36,889 nucleotides of DNA from JBCBKZ01 sp039026975 (GTDB taxonomy: Bacteria > Bacteroidota > Bacteroidia > J057), in assembly GCA_039026975.1 (NCBI GenBank), contig JBCCLI010000010.1, positions 1-36,889 on the forward strand. The letters are read 5' to 3'. Under the pieces are notes generated by a model. That model made no database searches, had not been told where the DNA came from, and saw only the letters and a list, made by a program, of their open reading frames with translations. The translations under genes were made by a program, and so were the position numbers. This document shows positions 17,689 through 26,182 of the stretch, piece after piece; within the stretch, counting starts at the first letter, position 1; every line of letters begins with the position of its first letter.

Positions 17689-17779
17689 TCCTGCTTATAC
17701 TTAGTGTGTGATGTGTCTGTTAATTGAGTGCAAATTTCGGACTGATTTATAAGGCGTTCAATTAATCTTCCTCTCTATG

Positions 17780-17813
17780 CCATCCAGTTGCTGTAGGCGC
17801 TGGATGGTTTTTT
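17780..17813 (+). terminator. Rho-independent terminator of the repeat lipoprotein gene
   Basis: A perfect 8-bp stem, CCATCCAG and CTGGATGG, encloses a 12-nt loop and is followed directly by TTTTTT. It lies 92 bp after the lipoprotein stop and reads in its direction. Confidence 0.88.
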
Positions 17814-17870
17814 CTGATTGGCTAGTAAGGTCAGTTGTTCCATAAGGGATAATAGCCATTTAATCACTAC

Positions 17871-19244
17871 TTAAGCGTTGGAAACAGGTACTTTTGCTCT
17901 TCTCTCTTCCCTGGCTTTAGCCTTGGCTAGTGCGCTCTCCCTGGCTTTAGCCTCTTCCTTTTCTACGGCTAGTCTGATCCGGTATACAAAAACATACCAG
18001 GCAAGCGCCCATACAACGGCCCAACCCAGGGTAACATATATTACAGTAGCCACGGAGGCCTGGTAGCGGGTAAAAAGGAAGGAGTACATAAAAAACTTCA
18101 TCAGGAGAACAAAAGCCCAATTCACGTATTTCCACCTTCCCAGTCTCTGAGCCTGTTTTTGCTTGTCTCTTTTTACTTTCCGTTTTAGGCTGATCCAAAT
18201 CCCTGTTAAGACGAGACCGGAAATGGCCAATCCCCCAAAAAACCATAGAATTTTGGTAGCCAGCCCTCCCCAAAAACCGAAGTGGAGGGGATCAGCAATA
18301 TCATTCAGCCAGGTAACAGTAGCCGTTTCTTCAGCCCGTTGGACTTTAATCACCTTGTAGGTAAGGGGGTGTAGGTATACTCTGTTAGCTCTATTTCTCA
18401 CCAAAGGGACATGGCTAGTACCTGTAAGGTAGATAGCACGATCATTTCTGGAAGGAGGGCTAATGGTATTTACTTGAAGGCCAGGAATGACTTCCTGGGC
18501 GGCAGCTATGGCTTTATCATAGTCTATGGTATAGGAAATACTGGCGAAGGCTACAGAATCAGCAATAGGCACCTCAAGCTTAGGCGCCCTGGTGTTAGCT
18601 ATTCTGCTTATATTTCCCGTATTAGTCCGCTCCAGAAAATACCATACGCCCGTAATGGAGAATAACAGGACAAAAGGAATAGACCATAGCCCTACCGTTC
18701 TGTGGAGACTTCTGAATAGAACTACAGCCCCTTTACCTTTTTTCAGTTCGAGAAATTTTTGGTACCACTTTTTATAAAAAACCAGGGCGGTGCTCAGCGC
18801 AAATAACAGGAGAAAGGCAAAGGTAAGTACCGTAAAGTGACCTACCTGGAAGGGGATGAATAAGTAGTAATGAAGATCGCGAAAGAATCTCCTGAAGGTG
18901 AGATTTGTACTGCCCTGGATTTCTCCTGTATACTGATTCACAAACACATAGGTTCTATGCCCATCTTGATTGACATACACCATGTCAGATGCATAGGGAA
19001 CTTCCAACCTGGACCACAACGTAATCTTACCCTCAGGATATTGTGCTCTTAAAGCTTCTACAGTAGGATTTCTAGGTGCAAAAGTATCTTGCACCTCCAC
19101 GCGGGTACCCGGAAAAAACAGCCAATCCATCTCTGTACTGAGGGTGGCCAGGGTACCAGAAAAGCATACTATAAAAAATAGTATGCTTAACTTAATTCCT
19201 ATCCAACTATGTACGGCAAAAAAAGTCTTTTTATTAATCTTCAT
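17871..19244 (-). CDS. PepSY-associated membrane protein, probable partner in siderophore iron reduction
   Basis: 457 residues of the PepSY_TM family. TM1 carries HSWIGIK (His12) and ISFF-like hydrophobics at about 18-36. Further TMs are near HFTVLTFAFLLLFALSTALVF, LHRTVGLWSIPFVLLFSITGVW, ILWFFGGLAISGLVLTGIW and two C-terminal helices. A PepSY-like periplasmic loop lies between them (ISYTIDYDKAIAAAQEVIPGLQV). Conserved His/Trp residues near membrane faces fit a heme-binding ferric reductase role known for siderophore-linked members. It starts 6 bp after the siderophore-receptor stop, so both are one operon. The C-terminal tail is a highly charged helix with an internal 10-residue repeat. Confidence 0.82.
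   Translation of the reverse strand: MKINKKTFFAVHSWIGIKLSILFFIVCFSGTLATLSTEMDWLFFPGTRVEVQDTFAPRNPTVEALRAQYPEGKITLWSRLEVPYASDMVYVNQDGHRTYVFVNQYTGEIQGSTNLTFRRFFRDLHYYLFIPFQVGHFTVLTFAFLLLFALSTALVFYKKWYQKFLELKKGKGAVVLFRSLHRTVGLWSIPFVLLFSITGVWYFLERTNTGNISRIANTRAPKLEVPIADSVAFASISYTIDYDKAIAAAQEVIPGLQVNTISPPSRNDRAIYLTGTSHVPLVRNRANRVYLHPLTYKVIKVQRAEETATVTWLNDIADPLHFGFWGGLATKILWFFGGLAISGLVLTGIWISLKRKVKRDKQKQAQRLGRWKYVNWAFVLLMKFFMYSFLFTRYQASVATVIYVTLGWAVVWALAWYVFVYRIRLAVEKEEAKARESALAKAKAREERRAKVPVSNA
17909..17953. repeat. 15-bp direct repeat at the end of the PepSY gene
   Basis: CCCTGGCTTTAGCCT occurs at 17909-17923 and again at 17939-17953, exactly 30 bp apart. The unit encodes ten residues, so the charged tail (KARES/KAREE) seems to have grown by an in-frame duplication. 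Confidence 0.7.
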
Positions 19245-19250
19245 TATAGC

Positions 19251-21677
19251 TTAGAAGGTGTAGGAAATACTGAGCAGGTAATTCCTGGGTGCTCCAGGGA
19301 ATAATCTAACAAAACTATATCCCCCAACCCAATGTGTCTTATCAAAGACGTTATTGAGTGTGAAGGCTAGTTTTACCTTATTCACCTTATAAGATGCACC
19401 CATGTCCCACACATTATAAGAAGGGAGCACTACTGCTTCCTCAAAGGTATTTCTCTCCGTAACAAAGTTAGTCCCTATATTAAAGTTAAGTCCTTCCAGG
19501 AACCCGTTAGTTACGGCATAGTTAGCAAACATTCCACCTGAGTGCTGAGGAGCGTTTTCTTTGGTTCTTCCTATTTCACTCTCCTCATCACTCTCTGCTA
19601 TAACTGCATCATTAAAGGCATAGTTGGCTGTTATACTCAGATTATTCCCGATTTTACCGTTTACATCTATTTCAAACCCGTCAGAGGTTTCTCCTCCACG
19701 CTGGGTAAGGAGGCCAGTGTTAGGATCAGTAATCAGGATATTTTGGTTTTCAATGGCGTAGATAGCGAGGTTAATAGCTAATCTGTCTCCAAAGAAGGTA
19801 CCTTTAGCTCCTACCTCATACATGACGCCTGTTAGTGGATCAAAGGGACCCCCAACTGCTTCTACTAGCTGTGCAGGATTCTGTGGCTGGAAACTCTCTG
19901 TGTAAGTAGCATATAGGTTTATGTTATCATTAATGCCATAAATAAGCCCTATTCTAGGTAGGAACTTATCCTGCTCTCTGGTTTCTTCTCCAGGCTGATC
20001 ATAGTTCAATACATCCACATAAAACTCCTGTCTCAGTCCTAGCAAGGCCTGGAATCTCCCTACCTTAATCTGGTCCTGGATGTAAATCCCTTGAGAATAA
20101 AAACGAGTGGCAGCAAATTCATTTCTTCCCAGAATATAATCACTAGGATAGCCCAATAAGTAAGTAGGGTCTTCCAGGTTAAAGTGAGGAATATTAGGCT
20201 TAGGATTACCATTCTCAAAAATAAATCTCTCCGGCGCAGAGGGATCATAGGTAGCTAGTCCACCGTCTACGGTTCTGTAAATGGCACCGCTACTAGTAAA
20301 GATACCAGCTCCTCCTATAGGCCTGATATTTTGCACAAAGTCATATCCAAACAGAACTTTATGTTCAATAGGGCCCGTGGTTGTATTCCACACAAAATAA
20401 GCGGTTAAGTTATCCGTAGTCTGCTTTTGCTCCCTGGCAGAAATACGCATACCCATAAGGGTCGGAATCTGATCCCCATTAGCGTCTACGGCAAATCTGT
20501 TAGAGGTTCTATGCTCAAATAAATCTTCCTGATAGGTATATCTCATATAGGAAGCATTGAAAGAGAAGTTATCAGAAAACTGATGGTTCAGGGATAATGT
20601 ACTGAAGGCTACATTGGTTTTGTGGTAGTCATTGGCTGCTCCTATAGCAAAAGAGATAGGAGTAGAATTCAGGTCTGTACCTGCAGAAGCACCAAAGATG
20701 GGCTGTCCTCTGTCCAGCTTACCGTCAAAATTAGTGAGCACCAGGTCAAAGTTAATTCTCGTCTTTTCAGTAGGAAGGAAAGAAATAGAGGGTGCTACCA
20801 TGAAGGACTTAAATTCTTGCAGATCTCTAAAATCTTCAGAATTATCATAGCCAAGATTTAGGCGATATAGGAGTGTTTTAGACTCATTTAAGGGACCTGT
20901 AAAGTCCAGCGTAGATCTAAGTGTATTAAAGCTACCTGTGGTAAAGGTTACGGCCTTTCTTTCTTCAAACAGCGGCTTCTTAGTTACTCTGTTCATGGTG
21001 CCGCCCGGAGATGAATTACCGAAAATCGCAGAGGCAGGTCCCTTGATAACCTCTATTCTTTCCAGGTTAGCCGTAATGATTTGAGGCCCAAATAGTCCAA
21101 TCACTCTTAGACCATTGATAAGTTCCTGCTGTGATCTGAATCCCCTGATGGTATAGTCATTATAAAAGGAGAATTGATTGATCCCACTAATGTTCTTGAC
21201 CACATCATTCACGCGGTAGGCTTGTCTGTCAGCCATGACCTCCTTGGTTACATAGCTGATGGCCTGTGGCACGTCTTTCAGGGCAGTAGCTGTCTTGGTT
21301 CCTATGAATGAAATTTCATTGTCATAGCTAGTAGCTTCACGACCTGTGATTTCTACTGTTTGCAGGGAGAAAGGCGCCTCTCTTAAGATAAAGTTCACAG
21401 TGACAGTTTCTCCTCCTGCTACGGTAATAGCAGCTTCCTCATTTTCATATCCAATAAAGGTAGTAAGCAGCGTGTAGGTACCTGAGTTTACGCGCGTGAT
21501 TTCATAGAATCCATCCTTATTGGTGGTACTTCCTTTAGCAGTACCTGATAAACTGATATTAGCGAAGGGAATGAGGTTCCCTGCCTGATCAGATACTGTA
21601 CCTTGGATACTTCCTTGCTGTGCAAAGAGGGCACCCATAGACATAAGTAAAAGTAGGGTTGATAATAGGTTTCTCAT
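19251..21677 (-). CDS. TonB-dependent siderophore receptor
   Basis: 808 residues. Signal peptide about 1-19; CarboxypepD_reg-like domain about 22-105 (IQGTVSDQAGNLIPFANISL). The plug is about 120-235, with LKDVPQAISYVTKEVMADRQAYRV-type siderophore-receptor sequence, TIRGFRSQ and EVIKGPASAIFGNSSPGGTMN. A beta-barrel ends in the aromatic-rich strand. It is FhuE/FpvA-like; there is no STN domain, so it does not signal. It is first in a two-gene operon with the PepSY membrane protein. A recognisable promoter and a Fur-like palindrome lie in the 70 bp upstream, supporting iron control. The siderophore type is not predictable. Confidence 0.9.
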   Translation of the reverse strand: MRNLLSTLLLLMSMGALFAQQGSIQGTVSDQAGNLIPFANISLSGTAKGSTTNKDGFYEITRVNSGTYTLLTTFIGYENEEAAITVAGGETVTVNFILREAPFSLQTVEITGREATSYDNEISFIGTKTATALKDVPQAISYVTKEVMADRQAYRVNDVVKNISGINQFSFYNDYTIRGFRSQQELINGLRVIGLFGPQIITANLERIEVIKGPASAIFGNSSPGGTMNRVTKKPLFEERKAVTFTTGSFNTLRSTLDFTGPLNESKTLLYRLNLGYDNSEDFRDLQEFKSFMVAPSISFLPTEKTRINFDLVLTNFDGKLDRGQPIFGASAGTDLNSTPISFAIGAANDYHKTNVAFSTLSLNHQFSDNFSFNASYMRYTYQEDLFEHRTSNRFAVDANGDQIPTLMGMRISAREQKQTTDNLTAYFVWNTTTGPIEHKVLFGYDFVQNIRPIGGAGIFTSSGAIYRTVDGGLATYDPSAPERFIFENGNPKPNIPHFNLEDPTYLLGYPSDYILGRNEFAATRFYSQGIYIQDQIKVGRFQALLGLRQEFYVDVLNYDQPGEETREQDKFLPRIGLIYGINDNINLYATYTESFQPQNPAQLVEAVGGPFDPLTGVMYEVGAKGTFFGDRLAINLAIYAIENQNILITDPNTGLLTQRGGETSDGFEIDVNGKIGNNLSITANYAFNDAVIAESDEESEIGRTKENAPQHSGGMFANYAVTNGFLEGLNFNIGTNFVTERNTFEEAVVLPSYNVWDMGASYKVNKVKLAFTLNNVFDKTHWVGGYSFVRLFPGAPRNYLLSISYTF

Positions 21678-21685
21678 GGTTATCC

Positions 21686-21708
21686 TTATTTAGACTTAGT
21701 ATAAATAA
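21686..21708. promoter_or_regulatory. Fur-like 23-bp operator at the siderophore-receptor promoter
   Basis: TTATTTAGAC (21686-21695), three bases, then GTATAAATAA (21699-21708): 9 of 10 positions are symmetric. It starts 9 bp from the ATG and lies 4 bp past the -7 element, so it covers the expected transcription start. An almost identical element is at 29456-29478 before the heme operon. The assignment to Fur is by shape and context, not by experiment. Confidence 0.65.
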
Positions 21709-21712
21709 CGAT

Positions 21713-21743
21713 CAAAAGTATGGAGGGAGGGAAGACTTACCAA
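21713..21743 (-). promoter_or_regulatory. Bacteroidota-type promoter of the siderophore receptor operon
   Basis: On the minus strand a TTG (21741-21743, in CTTGG) is followed after 20 nt by TACTTTTG (21713-21720), an exact TAnnTTTG -7 element. The spacing fits the primary-sigma consensus of this phylum. Confidence 0.7.
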
Positions 21744-21765
21744 GCATTAGTATAAGAATTCAACT

Positions 21766-21808
21766 ATATGAGTGAAAAATACCTAAGCTTAGGTAATTAA
21801 ATACCTAA
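21766..21808. promoter_or_regulatory. ACCTAA-type palindrome upstream of the siderophore receptor
   Basis: A perfect 16-bp palindrome, TACCTAA-GC-TTAGGTA (21780-21795), with a further ACCTAA half-site at 21803-21808. The left flank from ATATGA (21766) to ACCTAAGC (ends 21788) matches 29539-29561 at 19 of 23 positions, at the same distance (about 90 bp) from the ATG. It is a candidate second operator or activator site. Confidence 0.55.
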
Positions 21809-22027
21809 TATGCTGATAGATAGTTAATTAAGATTGGTAGGAAACTTCTTTAAAACAGGATTGTTTGAGAAAATGAAAGAAAATTATCTCTGAGATTTAC
21901 TAGAATACATCCCCATTCCAGGGGGGAGTATAACGGCCAGTCCGCACGGCTTTTTTTCTTTCAAATAAGTCTTTTTGCCTGTAAAGTTCTTCGACAGCTA
22001 ATCGACTTTGAAAAATTATTCATCTTA

Positions 22028-22156
22028 CTGCAAAGGTGGATGTAGGCGCCCTCCAGGTCCTATGTCAGCTGGAGTAGCTAGTCCATAGTTTCTATGAGGC
22101 CGCCATTCGGGAGGAGGGATGCTGGCAGAGGGTAGTGGGTAGCCTGTAGATAGGCG
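22028..22156 (-). pseudogene. Possible remnant of an integrase-type (DDE) transposase C-terminus
   Basis: A 43-codon open stretch on the minus strand ends at TAA (22025-22027). It contains EWRPHRNYGLATPADI, which fits the xRPHxxxGxxTPAxx signature near the end of IS3/IS481-type transposase cores. The stretch is richer in GC than its neighbours and has a stop just upstream, and no start or inverted ends were found. The match is short, so chance remains possible. Confidence 0.3.
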
Positions 22157-22174
22157 CTACCCCCAGGAATATGC

Positions 22175-22211
22175 CCCACTGGTATCCTTCCTAAAAATGA
22201 ATACCAGTGGG
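22175..22211 (-). terminator. Stem-loop downstream of the heme receptor gene
   Basis: CCCACTGGTAT (22175-22185) and ATACCAGTGGG (22201-22211) form a perfect 11-bp stem with a 15-nt loop, 39 bp after the hmuR stop. There is no T run, so it may stabilise the 3' end or act with Rho instead of being an intrinsic terminator. Confidence 0.6.
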
Positions 22212-22249
22212 AAAATACGTACCTAATTTCATTCTCCTAAAAGAGGGAA

Positions 22250-24310
22250 TTATAATGCCCCAAATGACAGTCCCAGTCTTACGAAGAAAGATCTACCTAC
22301 ATTGATTAATTGAGAATCTCCCACAGTACTGTGAGCCCCTCCCTGGCCTACAAAGGAAACATCTGTGGTATCCAGTAGATTCTTTCCCCCTACTACCAGC
22401 AGGATTCTGTCTTGCCAGAAATTTTTACTGAGGGTGGCATTAATGAGATGGTAGTCACCTACAAATCCTTCCTGAAGTTGGTCAGCCTCGTTCACAAAAA
22501 ACTGGATTTGTTTACCAATAAATCTGTGGGTCAGAATGAGGCGAGTGTTAATAGTAGGAATATTAAACTGAAGTTCATTCTGCATTTCTGACAGACCTAC
22601 AAATCTGTCAGAATCATAGGAATCAGCAAACTGATTGAGCAGACGTGTATGGGCAAAGCCTGATTTTAGGGTAAACCTATCTGCCAACTGATAGCTCAGC
22701 TGTAGATTAACACCATGGGTCTCATAGGTATCTATGTTCTGGTAGTTGAATTTTGAGGGCTCAAAGGCTGCCAGGACAATCCTGTTAGTGATATTATTAT
22801 AGAAGAATCTGGCTTTAGCTGTGAAAGAACTCACATCTGATAAGGATTCAGTAAACTCAACGGAGGTAGTAATATTTTCTGAATTCTCAGCTTCTAGTTC
22901 AGGGTTTCCTATAATATAATGGTTGATATCAATGAAATTAAAATGCAGTTCTTTTATGTCAGGAGCCCTAAAGCCCTGGGCATAGCTGGCCCTAATCTGT
23001 GTATTAGCTACGGGTTTCCACAGCAGGTGGAAGGAAGGAATGAGGGGGTGGTCAAACTTAGAATTATTTCCCCACCTGAGGCTAGCCATTAGGTTTAATT
23101 CCTGAGTAGGAGAAAAGTTAATACTTCCCCATAAAGCATGGTTTTCTAATTCGGTTTCATTAAAGCCGGCTGAGGTAGAGTCTACAATCCTACCTCCTGT
23201 CCCTGTTTCTCTCAAGTACTCTAAGCCGATCTGGCCATTCCACTTACCATTGAAGGCAGTGCTTAACATACTCCTTTGTAGGAGGGCTGTAAATGTGGAG
23301 GTGTCATTACCTGCTGGGACTACATAGGCGCTATCTAACTCTATATCTAGTCTCTCTGAATAGCTAGACCGTTCAAAGTTGTTATAGCCGGTAGTAGAGT
23401 TTAAATACCAATTTTTACCCAGGTAGCCCTCTAATTGGAAGCTGTGATCACTCCTGATAGTATTGAGAATTTCATCTATATGGTAAGGCCTGAATGTAGG
23501 TCTTCTAACTTCTCCTAACAGCCTCAGTTCTTCATCAAAGTGCCTGTAACCATACCCAATGGTTAGAGAGTCAGTAATATTGAATCTGACTTTCCCTTCT
23601 ATACCGTACTGCTCCTTAGGATTCCATGGATTTTTTTTAGCTCTGATAGTAGTACCATTATTCAGGGTCTGGGTTTCATAAATTCTCAGGCTATCGTCTG
23701 GTGCAAACTGGCTATCAAATCTACTTCCTGTTACACTTATAAAGAGTCTGTCCAGGCGGGAGGAGAGGGTAAGAGAGTTATTCCATATTCCTAGTGTCTC
23801 ATACTGGTTTTCAGCTTGGACACGTACTTTCTCTAGTTGAGATTTTTTGGTGATAATATTAATGACCCCTCCAGATGCATTACTTCCATACTGAGCGGAC
23901 ATAGCCCCTTCTATAATTTCAATTCTCTCCACATTGGCGAGTAGTACCTGGGACAGGTCTATATCTCCGCCTACTCTCCCTATCATGGGAATACCATCTA
24001 TGAGAATCTGAATATTTTGACCACCTATCCCTTGAATATTAAGGCCACTTCCCAGAATCAGATCATTACTGACCCGCAGGTTCAGTTCATTGGTAAGCAC
24101 TTCCGCCAGGTTATTGAACCCTTGTTTACGGATGTTTTCCGCCTTTAACACCCTCACCTCATGCACAGCATTTTTATAGTGAGTAGGAGCATACTGTGCA
24201 GTAATGACCACATCCTCTAGTTCTGAGGCTTGGTAAACGGTGTCAGATGATATGGGTTGTGCGAATAGGCTACCGCAGAATATCAATAATGCTATGATGG
24301 AAAGTCTCAT
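22250..24310 (-). CDS. hmuR: TonB-dependent heme receptor, HmuR-like
   Basis: 686 residues. Signal peptide 1-17. The plug is about 30-155 (LEDVVITAQYAPTHYKNAVHEVRVL, NIQGIGGQNIQILIDGIP, ERIEIIEGAMSAQYGSNASGGVINI). In the barrel, FRAP (447-450) and NPEL (469-472) flank H456 and H464; this FRAP/NPxL box with an intervening His is the known signature of heme/hemoglobin receptors. It would pass heme to the periplasm with TonB energy. Last gene of the heme operon, 13 bp after hmuS; no carboxypeptidase-like or STN domain. The symbol is assigned by motif and operon context. Confidence 0.88.
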   Translation of the reverse strand: MRLSIIALLIFCGSLFAQPISSDTVYQASELEDVVITAQYAPTHYKNAVHEVRVLKAENIRKQGFNNLAEVLTNELNLRVSNDLILGSGLNIQGIGGQNIQILIDGIPMIGRVGGDIDLSQVLLANVERIEIIEGAMSAQYGSNASGGVINIITKKSQLEKVRVQAENQYETLGIWNNSLTLSSRLDRLFISVTGSRFDSQFAPDDSLRIYETQTLNNGTTIRAKKNPWNPKEQYGIEGKVRFNITDSLTIGYGYRHFDEELRLLGEVRRPTFRPYHIDEILNTIRSDHSFQLEGYLGKNWYLNSTTGYNNFERSSYSERLDIELDSAYVVPAGNDTSTFTALLQRSMLSTAFNGKWNGQIGLEYLRETGTGGRIVDSTSAGFNETELENHALWGSINFSPTQELNLMASLRWGNNSKFDHPLIPSFHLLWKPVANTQIRASYAQGFRAPDIKELHFNFIDINHYIIGNPELEAENSENITTSVEFTESLSDVSSFTAKARFFYNNITNRIVLAAFEPSKFNYQNIDTYETHGVNLQLSYQLADRFTLKSGFAHTRLLNQFADSYDSDRFVGLSEMQNELQFNIPTINTRLILTHRFIGKQIQFFVNEADQLQEGFVGDYHLINATLSKNFWQDRILLVVGGKNLLDTTDVSFVGQGGAHSTVGDSQLINVGRSFFVRLGLSFGAL

Positions 24311-24323
24311 AGGAGTATAAGGG

Positions 24324-25394
24324 TTAGTTGACAGTTTCTAATGTTGTGTGTTGAATATCTTCAATGATTTGTCGCCAGCTATCAAGCTCAGGTATCCCGG
24401 GCTTTCTGGCACCGAAGAAGTACACAATGAGTTGGCCGTTCTTATCAAATAATTCCAGGCTGGTCACAATCCCATCTTCAGTAGGCTTCTTAATAATCCA
24501 GCTTTCATGTACTTCTGGCAGGTTCAGGTGTAGGTTGAACTTAGGGTCCATCACATTGTACCATTCTCCATAGAATTTCAGGTTTTTTACCTCACCCGTA
24601 TGGATTTGTATACATCCTTTAGAGTGAAGAAAGCACATAATGGAAACCCCTCTTTCTGATGCTAAGCTCAGCATCCTTACTACAGCTTGGTTATCTATTT
24701 TCATAGAGTGGTCCTCAGGGGCTAGCCTGAAGGCCTGGGTACGGCTAAGCTCATGTTTCCTCAGCAGCGGGAAGAAGTCATGGGTATCTTTTAGGGTTAG
24801 CCATTCTTGTTGAAAACCGTCCACGTCAATTTCAGAATCAGCGAGTTCTGTTTTCGTTTCTACTTCACTATGATCCACATCTGTAAGCGGGAGCTGTTCA
24901 GGACATAGGTATTTTTCCACTAATCCATGGTATGCCTCTACTTCAGACTTAGGCGTGGTATAAATCTTATGAACGGCTTCCCCTCTGGCATTGAAAAACT
25001 GAAATCCGTGTAAATCCTTGCCTTTCTCCCTCTTCATGGTAACGGCAAAGGCATATTTCCACTGATCCATGAAAAAGCGTAGGTCTATATCAGGATTTAC
25101 GGCTACGCCCATATTTCCATGACCTGTGAAGAACTTAATGTTATCATACACCCCTTTGCGTTCATGTACGCAATATTCATTTCTGGTAAGGGCCATGACG
25201 TAACCCATCTCTTTCACATCTAGTAGAAGTTCTTTCCAGTCGCCTTCCAGTCTTACAATATGCTCTCCCAACTGGATACCCAGGAGTTCTGCTTCGCTAA
25301 TGCCCATTTTGTGGGCCAGGTCTCTGCTTCTCAGCCTAGGCTCAGCTTGTTTCAGGGCTTGTAGTTCTTGTTGAAGTGTTGTTAGTGTTCTCAT
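24324..25394 (-). CDS. hmuS: HmuS/HemS/ChuS-type hemin-binding or heme-degrading factor
   Basis: 356 residues from ATG 25394; an ATG at 25421 is in frame, but 25394 gives a 4-bp ATGA overlap with hmuV as elsewhere in this operon. Two homologous halves are present, as in HemS/ChuS: an N-terminal repeat with ALTRNEYCVHERKGVYDNIKF and a C-terminal repeat with SIMCFLHSKGCIQIHTG then GEWYNVMDPKFNLHLN. AYHGLVEKY (His156) matches the segment that I recall carrying the proximal heme ligand. It acts in the cytosol on heme delivered by HmuTUV. Confidence 0.88.
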   Translation of the reverse strand: MRTLTTLQQELQALKQAEPRLRSRDLAHKMGISEAELLGIQLGEHIVRLEGDWKELLLDVKEMGYVMALTRNEYCVHERKGVYDNIKFFTGHGNMGVAVNPDIDLRFFMDQWKYAFAVTMKREKGKDLHGFQFFNARGEAVHKIYTTPKSEVEAYHGLVEKYLCPEQLPLTDVDHSEVETKTELADSEIDVDGFQQEWLTLKDTHDFFPLLRKHELSRTQAFRLAPEDHSMKIDNQAVVRMLSLASERGVSIMCFLHSKGCIQIHTGEVKNLKFYGEWYNVMDPKFNLHLNLPEVHESWIIKKPTEDGIVTSLELFDKNGQLIVYFFGARKPGIPELDSWRQIIEDIQHTTLETVN

Positions 25395-26182
25395 AATGGT
25401 AATGCTGTTACTTGTGGACATCCCAGAATAGGGTGTGTATGAATAATGGCATTAATGTCTAAGGTATCTTTCAAGATATCTGGCTGTAAAATGTGGGTTG
25501 GGGTTCCACTGTGGGTGATGATCCCTTCCTTCATGGTGAGTAGCGTATCTGCAAAAAGGGCAGCCAAATTAATATCATGCATCACGGTAAAGACGCCTAT
25601 GTTATATTTTTGGATAAGGGTCTTGACTAGCTCTATTAGCTTGTGTTGCTGATTTAGGTCCAGGCTGGCTGTAGGCTCATCCAGAAAGAGATACTTATTC
25701 TCTATTTTATCTGGATCAGCTAATAGTTGGGTGAGGCATTTAGCCAGTAGGACTCTCTTTTGTTCCCCCCCTGATAGGGTACTGAAACTTCTCTCCAGGA
25801 AGTCAAGCATCTCCACTTCCTCGAGGGCCATGGTTACCTGTTCTTTAACTTCACGCTTTGTGAGGGCATTCCCATAAGCATAGGTACCCATCTCCACTAC
25901 TTGTTTTACCGTGAGGGCAAAGTTTAGGCTGATCTGCTGAGACAAGACGGCCCGGTAAGCAGCCAGATCCTTAAGTTTTATTTTTCTAAGATGCTTATTT
26001 TCCCATATCACCTCACCTGAAAGAAACTTGTGTCTGCCACAGATAGCATCTAACAGAGTGGATTTACCGGCACCATTTTTTCCGATTAGCACACACACTT
26101 TTCCAGGTATAATGTGGAATGATGCATCATGCACTATCACTTTATTTCCTCGCTTAACCTGTATGTGCCTTACTTCTATCAT
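25391..26182 (-). CDS. hmuV: Heme ABC transporter ATP-binding protein HmuV
   Basis: 263 residues from ATG 26182, which overlaps the hmuU stop by 4 bp (ATGA); the longer start at 26221 would overlap hmuU by 43 bp and add an unrelated N-terminus. Walker A GKNGAGKST (34-42), signature LSGGEQKR (136-143), Walker B LFLDEPTASLD (165-175) and the H-loop His (about 202, VMHDINLA) are all intact. FecE/HmuV-type insert DPDKIENKYLFLDEP is present. It powers import of heme through HmuU. Confidence 0.92.
   Translation of the reverse strand: MIEVRHIQVKRGNKVIVHDASFHIIPGKVCVLIGKNGAGKSTLLDAICGRHKFLSGEVIWENKHLRKIKLKDLAAYRAVLSQQISLNFALTVKQVVEMGTYAYGNALTKREVKEQVTMALEEVEMLDFLERSFSTLSGGEQKRVLLAKCLTQLLADPDKIENKYLFLDEPTASLDLNQQHKLIELVKTLIQKYNIGVFTVMHDINLAALFADTLLTMKEGIITHSGTPTHILQPDILKDTLDINAIIHTHPILGCPQVTALPL

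Larger units (their letters stand above)
21810..22249. other. Remaining intergenic region between the two iron operons
   Basis: This stretch continues the 572-bp gap 21678-22249. Apart from the features listed separately (hairpin at 22175, possible transposase remnant at 22028), it holds a small GC-rich hairpin GGGTAG...CTACCC near 22136-22162. A CCCC-ATTCCA-GGGG stem near 21911 is followed by a GC-rich stretch and seven T at about 21951. I looked for cobalamin and other riboswitch motifs and saw none. Confidence 0.4.

Noticed and set aside
21810..22249. Cobalamin or other riboswitch between the two iron operons
   Set aside because: I looked on the minus strand for B12-box-type and G-rich conserved cores and found none; the hairpins there are simple inverted repeats.
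24324..25421. Longer starts for hmuS (25421) and hmuV (26221)
   Set aside because: The downstream ATGs give the same 4-bp ATGA overlaps seen at the hmuT-hmuU junction, and the extra N-terminal residues do not belong to the families.
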